Below are positions 25,582 to 32,043 of a stretch of 64,000 nucleotides of DNA, piece by piece. Positions within the stretch are counted from its first letter, which is position 1. Each line of letters begins with the position of its first letter. The notes below the pieces were generated by a model. That model saw only the letters and a program-made list of their open reading frames with translations, searched no databases and was not told where the DNA came from. Position numbers and translations under genes: made by a program. Source of the DNA: Paenibacillus tepidiphilus (GTDB taxonomy: Bacteria; Bacillota; Bacilli; Paenibacillales; Paenibacillaceae); assembly GCF_008635795.1 (NCBI RefSeq), contig NZ_VWRQ01000015.1, positions 1-64,000 of the forward strand. The letters run 5' to 3'.

Positions 25582-26624
25582 ACAAATGGCTGTTAAATGC
25601 GGCAGACCCGGATCCAATACAAAGTATGGTAACCTTCAGCGATAAAATCTGGGCCTGGTTCACGGACGCCGACATGTGGGCGAATGTAATGTTTGCCGGA
25701 ATCCGGATTCTGGTGATCTTTATTCTTACGCGAATTGTAATCAAAATAGTCGGCAGGTTCATTGACCGCTCGATGGAGAGTGAGAGCAAAGGGGGAAGAT
25801 TACTTTCCAACAACCGCAGAATCACTACTGTCGGCGGCCTGCTGAAGAATGTAGTGACGGTCATTTGTAACTTTATTATGATCATGCTGATTCTCTCTGA
25901 GTTTGGGTTCCAGCTAGGACCGCTGCTGGCCAGCGCCAGTGTGGCCGGTTTGGCTATTGGTTTCGGGGCGCAGAGCTTGGTCAAGGATGTCATTACCGGC
26001 TTCTTTATCATCTTTGAAGACCAGTTCGCCGTAGGTGATGTGATCCAGATCGGTACTTATAAGGGAACTGTAGAAATGATCGGTCTACGGACCACGAAAC
26101 TGCTGAGTACGACGGGCGAAGTCCACATTATCCCTAATGGCTCAATCGTTAACATCACCAATTACTCGCTAGCCAATGCGCTGGCGGTTGTGGACGTACC
26201 GGTTAAGATGGAGCGGGGTCTGGAGGCAACGCTGGCGCTGATCGGCAATGCGCTGCAGGGTATTGAGGAACGCAATCCGAGCGTCATTGAATATCCGAAT
26301 ATTCTTGGCATTCAGTCCATGAGTACCTCCGAGTTCGTGATCCGTGTTGCGGCCAACTGTCTGCCTAATGGCAGAGAATCGGCCGAACGGCAGATCCAGG
26401 CAGATATCAAGCAGGCCCTGGAGCAGCAAAGTGTACTTGAAGCAGCCAAGGCAGAAGCCGCAGCCAAAGAAGAGGCGGAGCGTGCAGCCAAAGAGCAGGC
26501 GGAACAAGCAGAACGTTCGGAAGCAGTAGGGCGGGACGGACAGTCAGAGGCACTGCGCCTGATTAAGCAGATTGCTGCAGCATCCGAAACAGGCGGCACA
26601 AAGACCCAAAAGGGGGAAGAGTGA
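25578..26624 (+). CDS. MscS-family small-conductance mechanosensitive channel
   Basis: The 348-residue membrane protein has about three transmembrane helices (residues about 35-60, 85-110, 115-135). The pore helix region is GPLLASASVAGLAIGFGAQS, followed by the MscS beta-domain (QFAVGDVIQIGTYKGTVEMIGLR). MscS channels open under membrane tension during osmotic downshock. The last 70 residues form an unusually long Ala/Glu/Lys/Gln-rich segment, likely a coiled coil, beyond the normal cytoplasmic domain. It is coupled by overlap to DUF3343 upstream and DUF951 downstream. Confidence 0.92.
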   Translation: MNKWLLNAADPDPIQSMVTFSDKIWAWFTDADMWANVMFAGIRILVIFILTRIVIKIVGRFIDRSMESESKGGRLLSNNRRITTVGGLLKNVVTVICNFIMIMLILSEFGFQLGPLLASASVAGLAIGFGAQSLVKDVITGFFIIFEDQFAVGDVIQIGTYKGTVEMIGLRTTKLLSTTGEVHIIPNGSIVNITNYSLANALAVVDVPVKMERGLEATLALIGNALQGIEERNPSVIEYPNILGIQSMSTSEFVIRVAANCLPNGRESAERQIQADIKQALEQQSVLEAAKAEAAAKEEAERAAKEQAEQAERSEAVGRDGQSEALRLIKQIAAASETGGTKTQKGEE

Positions 26625-26839
26625 TGGAACGCAAGGTCTTCGGTCTGGGTGACATTGTGCAGATGAAGAAGCCGCATCCCTGCGGCAGCAATGAGATGGA
26701 GATTATCCGAATGGGAATGGATATCCGGATCAAATGCGTCGGCTGCCAGCACAGTGTACTGATTCCCCGGGCTAAATTCGAGAAGAATATGAAGAAGGTG
26801 CTGCGTGCTGCCGAAGGCGGTCCAGCGGCAAATATTTAA
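26624..26839 (+). CDS. DUF951 family small protein
   Basis: The 71-residue basic protein has FGLGDIVQMKKPHPCGSNE and RIKCVGCQHSVLIPR, the DUF951 pattern, with three cysteines that could bind a metal or nucleic acid. In Bacillus the equivalent (YyzM) lies next to the MscS-like gene, as here. The ATG at 26624 shares a base with the mscS stop (TGATG), with GGGGGAAG upstream. Function unknown. Confidence 0.85.
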   Translation: MERKVFGLGDIVQMKKPHPCGSNEMEIIRMGMDIRIKCVGCQHSVLIPRAKFEKNMKKVLRAAEGGPAANI

Positions 26840-26883
26840 TGCTTGCAAAACTGTAGACACCATGATACAATAAGTCTTGCTGC

Positions 26884-26974
26884 GGAGAGGTACCCAAGAG
26901 GCCCAAGGGGGCTGACTCGAAATCAGTTAGGCGTGTCAAAGCGTGCGTGGGTTCGAATCCCACCCTCTCCGCCA
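26884..26974 (+). tRNA. tRNA-Ser (anticodon CGA)
   Basis: This class II tRNA has a GGAGAGG/CCTCTCC acceptor stem, a G discriminator and encoded CCA. The anticodon stem GCTGA/TCAGT encloses loop CTCGAAA, giving anticodon CGA, which reads UCG. A long variable arm follows, and the T arm contains GGTTCGAATCC. It is 44 nt after DUF951 and is followed by a terminator. Confidence 0.97.
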
Positions 26975-27000
26975 CCACAGCATAAATAAATAATTAACCA

Positions 27001-27027
27001 AGCCTCCGCGTAGCGGGGGCTTTTTTT
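27001..27027 (+). terminator. tRNA-Ser terminator
   Basis: AGCCTCCGC and GCGGGGGCT form a 9-bp stem (one G.T pair) with a GTA loop, followed by seven T residues. Confidence 0.9.
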
Positions 27028-27101
27028 GGCGGCAATGTAGTGGGGTCCCCGCAAAGTAATAGGAATAAGCTGCGTCAGTATTCACTTCAATTTGTGGGGC
27101 T

Positions 27102-27134
27102 AAAACAAAAAGAGGAACCGCAAGGGTCCCTCTT
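27102..27134 (-). terminator. minus-strand terminator downstream of yjzC
   Basis: On the minus strand, AAGAGG and CCTCTT arms pair with an extended GGACCC/GGTTCC-type inner helix around a GC-rich loop. TTTTTGTTTT follows. It is about 230 nt past the yjzC stop, so it may serve a separate short transcript in 27135-27350. Confidence 0.75.
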
Positions 27135-27240
27135 CAGGAGGCAGTACATCATTGATGTTCGGATTAAGTCTGTACACAGCTTCTAAAGTGATTGGGCAGT
27201 GCTAAGGGTGAATGCTCTTTTTTAAGGAGCGCCTTACTCT

Positions 27241-27296
27241 TCCCGTAGTACGATAGTTGCTTTATTCAGAAACCCTGTGAGATCCAACGGAACCAC
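27241..27296 (-). other. possible short peptide or small RNA (minus strand)
   Basis: Between yjzC and the minus-strand terminator, a TATAAT lies at 27345-27350 (minus strand), followed by AGAGAGGTG and a short frame. The frame can start at GTG 27296 or, with better spacing, at TTG 27287 (about 17 codons: LDLTGFLNKATIVLREE, then TAA). The transcript would be about 230 nt. The -35 is poor and I do not recognise the peptide. It is recorded because this 300-nt stretch otherwise holds no gene. Confidence 0.3.
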
Positions 27297-27367
27297 ACCT
27301 CTCTTTTGTACTGCCTGAGATTATTATGGTGCAGGAGTCCTTTTATTATACATGCTCTTCAAAAAAA

Positions 27368-27565
27368 TTAATGGACCCGCGCTTTCTCGACCTTTTTCCA
27401 TTTACGGTCCTTATTGGTGGTCTCCGGGAATGTGTCCCCGCGTTTCATCTCAATGCGCTTCGGGTTCTGTATCTGGGTGTGGAAGCTGCGGGCCTCGCCC
27501 ACCTCAGTGTAAATGCCGGGATTTGGCGCTTTGTCGCCTTTTTCATACTCCGTCTGTTCGCCCAT
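27368..27565 (-). CDS. yjzC: YjzC family protein
   Basis: The 65-residue protein contains GDKAPNPGIYTEVGE and RGDTFPETTNKDRKW, closely matching the small Bacillus protein YjzC, of unknown function. GGAGG lies 9 nt before ATG 27565 on the minus strand. Overlapping plus-strand frames lack ribosome sites and family features. It runs against its neighbours. Confidence 0.82.
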   Translation of the reverse strand: MGEQTEYEKGDKAPNPGIYTEVGEARSFHTQIQNPKRIEMKRGDTFPETTNKDRKWKKVEKARVH

Positions 27566-27674
27566 GGGGATCATCCTCCTTCATGTAATGAAGTGCATTG
27601 AATATTGTGCGCAGGGAGAGGGTGGTTCATGTAACGGTGCAGGTGCCTTTTCCTGCCGCTGCGGTTAGTTTTGC

Positions 27675-27703
27675 TTGCAATTGGAAAGGTGATTTGGTAT
27701 AGT
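27675..27703 (+). promoter_or_regulatory. rpsF operon promoter
   Basis: TTGCAA (27675-27680), a 17-nt spacer and TATAGT (27698-27703). The hexamers are the same as in rrn P2 of this window, which fits a ribosomal-protein operon. Confidence 0.8.
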
Positions 27704-27717
27704 AATACGGTGCGAGT

Positions 27718-27775
27718 TTACATTTGTGCTCGTTCCTTGCTCCTGACGTTGATCAGGGGCCTCAGACCATAAGGA
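27718..27775 (+). promoter_or_regulatory. possible rpsF leader (S6:S18 autoregulatory region)
   Basis: The 5' leader between promoter and rpsF can form a hairpin from CCTGA and TCAGG within GCTCCTGACGTTGATCAGGGGC. Many bacteria carry an S6:S18-binding motif here. I cannot align the conserved CCG bulge with certainty, so the call rests mainly on position and a visible hairpin. Confidence 0.35.
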
Positions 27776-27785
27776 GGTGAAATTT

Positions 27786-28070
27786 ATGCGCAAATATGAA
27801 GTGATGTACATTATTCGCCCTGATCTTGAGCAAGAAGCCGTTCAAGCAGCAGTCGAAAAATTCCAAGGCATCATCTCCAACGGCGGAGAAATTACAAAGC
27901 ACGAAGTGCAAGGTAAACGCCGTCTTGCGTATGAGATCAAGAAGTTCCGTGATGGCGTCTATGTTCTGGTTAACTTCACTGCAGAACCTGCAGTAGTTAC
28001 TGAGCTTGAGCGTATCATGAAGATTTCCGACGAAGTAATTCGTTATCTCATTACGAACGACGTTGCCTAA
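27786..28070 (+). CDS. rpsF: 30S ribosomal protein S6
   Basis: The 94-residue protein begins MRKYEVMYIIRPDLEQE and includes KRRLAYEIKKFRDGVYVLVNF, typical of S6, which binds S18 on the platform of the small subunit. AAGGAGG lies 9 nt before ATG 27786; a GTG nine bases earlier falls inside that site and is rejected. ssb follows after 48 nt and rpsR after ssb, the standard operon. Confidence 0.97.
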   Translation: MRKYEVMYIIRPDLEQEAVQAAVEKFQGIISNGGEITKHEVQGKRRLAYEIKKFRDGVYVLVNFTAEPAVVTELERIMKISDEVIRYLITNDVA

Positions 28071-28118
28071 GCATCAGACAAGCTTTGTAGTGAATCGCTG
28101 TAAAGGAGGGGACTTGAA

Positions 28119-28619
28119 TTGTTGAACCGAATCATTCTGATCGGTCGGTTGACCCGTGACCCGGAGCTTCGTTATACTCCCGCTGGTGTTGCCGTAACGC
28201 AGTTTACGCTTGCCGTAGACCGCAACTTTACGGGCCAGAACGGTGAACGCGAGGCGGACTTCATCCCGATTGTAACCTGGAGACAGCTGGCGGAAACCTG
28301 TGCCAATTATTTGCGCAAGGGTCGTCTGGCAGCCGTGGAAGGACGCATCCAAGTACGGAATTACGAAAATAATGAAGGTAAGCGTGTATACGTAACCGAA
28401 GTCATTGCCGATAATGTCCGTTTCCTGGAATCTTCGCAGAACCGTGAAGGCGGAAACTCATCAAGCGGAGCCGGTATGCCGGAAGAACCAGCCTATGGCG
28501 GTGGCGGTAACAGTGGACGCGGAAATAACAACAATTTCTCGCGTAGCAACAATCAACAGGATCCTTTTTCCGGCGATGGAAAACCGATCGATATATCGGA
28601 CGATGATTTGCCATTTTAA
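28119..28619 (+). CDS. ssb: single-stranded DNA-binding protein SSB
   Basis: SSB coats single-stranded DNA at forks and recruits partners through its tip. The 166-residue protein has the OB fold (about 1-105: LNRIILIGRLTRDPELRYTP), a Gly/Asn-rich disordered linker, and the acidic tip DISDDDLPF. The start is TTG at 28119 (TTG TTG AAC), with GGAGGGG upstream; it gives the family N-terminus MLNR. It lies between rpsF and rpsR. Confidence 0.97.
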   Translation: MLNRIILIGRLTRDPELRYTPAGVAVTQFTLAVDRNFTGQNGEREADFIPIVTWRQLAETCANYLRKGRLAAVEGRIQVRNYENNEGKRVYVTEVIADNVRFLESSQNREGGNSSSGAGMPEEPAYGGGGNSGRGNNNNFSRSNNQQDPFSGDGKPIDISDDDLPF

Positions 28620-28640
28620 TAAGGAAGGACTGAAACTGAC

Positions 28641-28913
28641 ATGGCTTTCAAACAAAGAGAAGGCGGAGACAACGACAAGCGCCCAGCTCGTCGCGGTGGA
28701 CGCAACAAGCGCAAGAAAGTGTGCTACTTCACTGTGAACAAAATTACTCACATTGACTATAAAGACACTGAACTTCTGAAGAAGTTCATCAGCGAACGCG
28801 GCAAGATCTTGCCACGTCGTGTAACTGGCACCAGTGCCAAGTACCAACGCGCTCTGACTATTGCTGTAAAGCGCTCGCGTCAAATCGCGCTGCTGCCTTA
28901 CACAACAGAATAG
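28641..28913 (+). CDS. rpsR: 30S ribosomal protein S18
   Basis: The 90-residue basic protein ends with GTSAKYQRALTIAVKRSRQIALLPYT, the S18 signature. It contains CYFTVNKITHIDYKD. Only one cysteine is seen, so this is not the zinc-binding four-cysteine form. AAGGA lies upstream of the ATG. It ends the rpsF-ssb-rpsR operon and a terminator follows. Confidence 0.97.
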   Translation: MAFKQREGGDNDKRPARRGGRNKRKKVCYFTVNKITHIDYKDTELLKKFISERGKILPRRVTGTSAKYQRALTIAVKRSRQIALLPYTTE

Positions 28914-28928
28914 GACGTATGAATAACG

Positions 28929-28956
28929 AAGCAGCCGGATTTCCGGCTGCTTTTTT
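28929..28956 (+). terminator. rpsR terminator
   Basis: GCAGCCGG and CCGGCTGC form an 8-bp stem with an ATTT loop, followed by TTTTTT. Confidence 0.93.
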
Positions 28957-28994
28957 ACATATGCATCAGATTGGATGGACACTTATGTACCTGA

Positions 28995-29024
28995 TTGGCG
29001 CAGTCCTGTTTCTTCGGATATAAT
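28995..29024 (+). promoter_or_regulatory. promoter of the VOC gene
   Basis: TTGGCG (28995-29000), an 18-nt spacer and TATAAT (29019-29024), 53 nt before the VOC start. Confidence 0.65.
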
Positions 29025-29077
29025 CAAGAACGACGGTACACCCGTGCCGTAAATAAATCAGCTGGAGGCATAGGAAA

Positions 29078-29452
29078 ATGATCAGTGCAAGTCCGTACGT
29101 TATCATTCAACAGGTGCAGGAATCCGTGGAATATTATCAAAGTGTATTAGGCGGAGACATCAAGGTACTCAATGAGCATCAAGGCAAATGGCTGCATGCG
29201 GAGCTGCATTTGGGCCAGACGCTGATTCATTTCTCTGATGACTACGGCCGGGGAGCAAAGACGGAGAACGTAAGCATCATTCTGCAGCTGGACAGTGAAG
29301 GGCAGCTGCAGGCCATCTATGACAGGCTCAAGGCGGATGGAGGAACTGTAACTGTGGAACTGCAGAAAACGTTCTTCGGCGCGCTGCATGGACAGGTTTC
29401 GGATGTTAAAAACGGGATTACCTGGGTCATGAATTGCTTTGCCGGGAATTGA
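29078..29452 (+). CDS. VOC superfamily protein (PhnB/glyoxalase-like)
   Basis: The 124-residue protein has the beta-alpha-beta pattern of vicinal oxygen chelate proteins of the PhnB type: SPYVIIQQVQESVEYYQSVLGG at the start, HAELHLGQTLIHFSDD, and a C-terminal FFGALHGQVSDVKNGITWVMN. VOC proteins include glyoxalases, resistance proteins and many of unknown function; the ligand cannot be read here. GGAGG lies upstream of the ATG. No partner gene is adjacent. Confidence 0.82.
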   Translation: MISASPYVIIQQVQESVEYYQSVLGGDIKVLNEHQGKWLHAELHLGQTLIHFSDDYGRGAKTENVSIILQLDSEGQLQAIYDRLKADGGTVTVELQKTFFGALHGQVSDVKNGITWVMNCFAGN

Positions 29453-29508
29453 CGCAAAGAGCTAAATGTAGTAAATTACAAATATCCTATACTAAAGGGG
29501 AAATTTTG

Positions 29509-29532
29509 ATGACGGGGATCGTTCTTAACTAA
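29509..29532 (+). CDS. possible 7-residue leader peptide
   Basis: ATG at 29509 follows AAAGGGG with 8-nt spacing and encodes MTGIVLN then TAA. The last four codons, including the stop, are exactly the 5' arm of the 12-bp long-range helix, so a ribosome on this frame would prevent that helix from forming. This geometry suggests translational attenuation. It rests on spacing and overlap only. Confidence 0.45.
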   Translation: MTGIVLN

Positions 29533-29708
29533 GCAATTTCATATCACCTGACTGACCAAGCAGCTACGGGTCCGCATTTGATGCGGTGCTTGTGCTCTGT
29601 TCGAGTCTGTCGCCTTACAGCTTACGTAGGGTTAACGGTGGATGATTTAGTTAAGAACACGCGAAGCGTCAACATGGCCTCTTTATGGCTACTGTTCTCT
29701 TTGTGATT

Positions 29709-29735
29709 AACCGTGCTCTTGCAGCACGGTTTTTT
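29709..29735 (+). terminator. leader terminator
   Basis: CCGTGCT and AGCACGG form a 7-bp stem with a CTTGC loop, followed by six T residues. It ends the structured leader 105 nt before the MutS2-like gene. Confidence 0.88.
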
Positions 29736-29766
29736 GGCGTTTAGGGGACAAGTAGCAGAAGAATGA

Positions 29767-29805
29767 GGGCAAAGACAGCCGCAGTGGCTGTCTTTGCCCT
29801 TTTTT
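29767..29805 (+). terminator. second strong terminator directly before the MutS2-like gene
   Basis: GGGCAAAGACAGCC pairs perfectly with GGCTGTCTTTGCCC (14 bp, GCAGT loop), followed by six T residues. Only 34 nt separate it from the GTG start, with no room for a full promoter, so expression should depend on read-through. Confidence 0.93.
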
Positions 29806-29839
29806 GCTTTAGGCAGGAATAATTAAGGGAGGAATCCAA

Positions 29840-31771
29840 GTGAACGTACAACAGTTGAACCAGTTAGAATATGACGGGATCAAAGCGGAGCTGGCGCGGT
29901 ATACGGTATCTTATGAAGGAAGGAGACATGTGGAGGCTCTGGCACCAATGACCGTTCTGCCGGGTATTCAGAGAGCACTGGATGAGACAGAGGAAGCCAG
30001 AGAATTGCTGGAACGGGGGGCAAGCGTACCGATTCCTTCACTGGAGGGCATGGATGTGCTGATGTCGCTCCTGGGCAGCGGATATCTGTTCTCGGAGCAA
30101 GAGCTTACTGCGCTGACAGTCTTTCTCGGAAGCTGCGCCCAATTGCGTAAGTATATGATAGCTAAAGAGCAAAGCTCCCCGCGGATGGCTGCCTATGCTG
30201 TTTCGCTGCAGGAGCTGAGATCCCTCAAGGAAGAAATCGAGCGCTGCATCCGGTTTGGCGTCATTGAGACCCATGCGAGCAAAGGTCTGGAGCGTGCCCG
30301 CAAGAAGCTGGCGGTAGCCAAGGAACGGCTGCAGCGCAAGCTTGACGGGATCATGTCCCGGCATCATTCCATTCTGCAGGAGAATCTGGTCAGCATGCGC
30401 GGGGGCCGCTATGTCATACCGGTGAAGAAAGAGTACTACAAGCAGGTAAAAGGAACAGTGCTGGACCAGTCGACAAGCGGGCAGACGGTATATGTGGAGC
30501 CGGATGAAATTGCCGCTCTGCAGGGCGAGGTGGAGCTGCTGGCCGCTGATGAAGCGAGAGAGGAGAATATCATCTTAAGCATGCTCAGCGGGCTTGTAGA
30601 GCGGGAGCAGGCAGCACTCGCCGCCAATATTGAGGTGACGGGCGTTTATGATTTTATATTTGCCAAGGCTAAATATGCCCGTACGCTCGGAGCCAGAAAT
30701 GCGTCTTTGAATGACCGAGGGTACCTGAGGATGAATGGCGGGCGCCACCCAATGCTGAAGGAGATGATTCCGGTCACTCTCGAATTGGGGTCTGGCTATA
30801 AGTCCCTGATTATTACGGGTCCGAATACTGGCGGAAAAACAGTGGTGCTTAAGACGGTAGGGCTGCTCGCCGTTATGCTCCAGTCGGGAATGCTGATCCC
30901 CGTGGAGGAAGACAGCTGCTTTCCGGTATTCGCCGATATCATCAGCGTAATTGGCGACGGTCAAAGCCTGACCCAGTCGCTGAGCACGTTCTCGGCTCAA
31001 ATGAAGAGCATTGAAGGGATGCTCCGCCAGGCCACCCGGGGTGTGCTGCTGCTGATCGACGAGCTGGCTGCGGGCACCGATCCGGGAGAAGGCTTTGCGC
31101 TATCCATCGCAATCCTGGAGGAGCTGAACCGGCGGGGAGCCAACATTATTGTGACTACGCATTTTAACGAGCTGAAAGCCTTTGCTGCGGCTACAGCGGG
31201 CTTTGAGAACGCGCGAATGGAGTTCGATAAAGACTCGCTGCAGCCGCTTTACAAGCTGACGATAGGCGAAGCCGGCGAGAGCTATGCGCTGCAAATCGCC
31301 GGTCGGCTGGGGATTCCGGATGCAGTTATAGGCCGTTCCCGGGAGCTCATTGACGGGCAGCGGGAACAAGCAGGAGGGAGCCCCTTTGACCCGGCAGCAT
31401 TTGCACAAAAAGAGCGTACGGAGAGGGTTCCGGAAGCAGATAGACGCCCCCAGGCTCACAAATCTCAAAAGGATGGGGCCAGGACCATTTTTGAAATCGG
31501 CGATGCTGTACATGTTACTTCACTTGGCAAGAGTGGCATCGTATATGCCAAACAGGACAGCATGGGGATGGTTGGAGTGATGGTGCAGAAGCATAAGCTG
31601 CGGATCAACCACAAGCGGCTGAAGCCGTACTTGTCCAAGGATGAGCTGTACCCGGAGGAATATGATTTCGACATCATCTTTGAAAGTAAGGAGAACCGCA
31701 AGAAACGCAAGCTGATGAACAAACGGCATGTAGAAGGACTGAGCATCATAAAGACGGAGGATGAGCAATAA
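29840..31771 (+). CDS. MutS2-like ATPase lacking the Smr domain
   Basis: The 643-residue protein matches the MutS2 family: core and lever helices, clamp stretch RYVIPVKKEYYKQVKGTVLD, Walker A GPNTGGKT at residues 327-334, Walker B GVLLLIDELAAGTDPGEG, and the THFNELK region. Near residues 551-600 is a KOW-like segment (FEIGDAVHVTSLGKSGIVYA). It then stops. Typical MutS2 proteins of about 780 residues carry a C-terminal Smr endonuclease domain, absent here, with a clean stop and terminator. MutS2 acts in recombination suppression and, in Bacillus, in response to collided ribosomes. This is likely a paralogue, so mutS2 is not assigned. GTG start with GGGAGG upstream. Confidence 0.85.
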   Translation: MNVQQLNQLEYDGIKAELARYTVSYEGRRHVEALAPMTVLPGIQRALDETEEARELLERGASVPIPSLEGMDVLMSLLGSGYLFSEQELTALTVFLGSCAQLRKYMIAKEQSSPRMAAYAVSLQELRSLKEEIERCIRFGVIETHASKGLERARKKLAVAKERLQRKLDGIMSRHHSILQENLVSMRGGRYVIPVKKEYYKQVKGTVLDQSTSGQTVYVEPDEIAALQGEVELLAADEAREENIILSMLSGLVEREQAALAANIEVTGVYDFIFAKAKYARTLGARNASLNDRGYLRMNGGRHPMLKEMIPVTLELGSGYKSLIITGPNTGGKTVVLKTVGLLAVMLQSGMLIPVEEDSCFPVFADIISVIGDGQSLTQSLSTFSAQMKSIEGMLRQATRGVLLLIDELAAGTDPGEGFALSIAILEELNRRGANIIVTTHFNELKAFAAATAGFENARMEFDKDSLQPLYKLTIGEAGESYALQIAGRLGIPDAVIGRSRELIDGQREQAGGSPFDPAAFAQKERTERVPEADRRPQAHKSQKDGARTIFEIGDAVHVTSLGKSGIVYAKQDSMGMVGVMVQKHKLRINHKRLKPYLSKDELYPEEYDFDIIFESKENRKKRKLMNKRHVEGLSIIKTEDEQ

Positions 31772-31791
31772 ATCCGAGCTAATGAACACTG

Positions 31792-31821
31792 AAATCTGCC
31801 CGCTCAGGGCAGATTTTTATT
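31792..31821 (+). terminator. terminator of the MutS2-like gene
   Basis: AAATCTGCCC and GGGCAGATTT form a perfect 10-bp stem with a GCTCA loop, continuing into TTTATTT. Confidence 0.93.
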
Positions 31822-32043
31822 TGATCAGATAAGAGCGTCCGGTACCAAACCGGTGTGCAATGGCTTGAAGCTCTTCACAATCCCCCGATTTTTGTATATT
31901 CTCTATAATAGTTATTCAATTTTCCGAAATTAAAATTTACGCAGTGCATGTTATATACAAGATATAATAAGGAAACGCTTACAAATAAATCAGACGAGAA
32001 GCGAAGTGCCCGGCTTAAAGGAACAGAAGAAAGGAAGGCACAG

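Larger units (their letters stand above)
29488..29735 (+). promoter_or_regulatory. structured leader RNA upstream of the MutS2-like gene
   Basis: A 12-bp perfect long-range helix, GTTCTTAACTAA (29521-29532) with TTAGTTAAGAAC (29647-29658), encloses a hairpin CCGCAT-TTG-ATGCGG extended by CAAGCA/TGCTTG around a 9-nt bulge. The bulge CTACG (29564-29568) can pair with CGTAG (29625-29629), a possible pseudoknot. GGTTAA (29630-29635) can pair with TTAACC (29707-29712), whose CC starts the terminator stem at 29711, so alternative folds are possible. A TATACT lies at 29488-29493 without a good -35. The design resembles a riboswitch or a ribosome-mediated attenuator; I do not recognise it as a known class. 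Confidence 0.6.

Noticed and set aside
27326..27601. Plus-strand frames over yjzC
   Set aside because: The minus-strand frame matches YjzC and has a strong ribosome site; the plus frames have neither.
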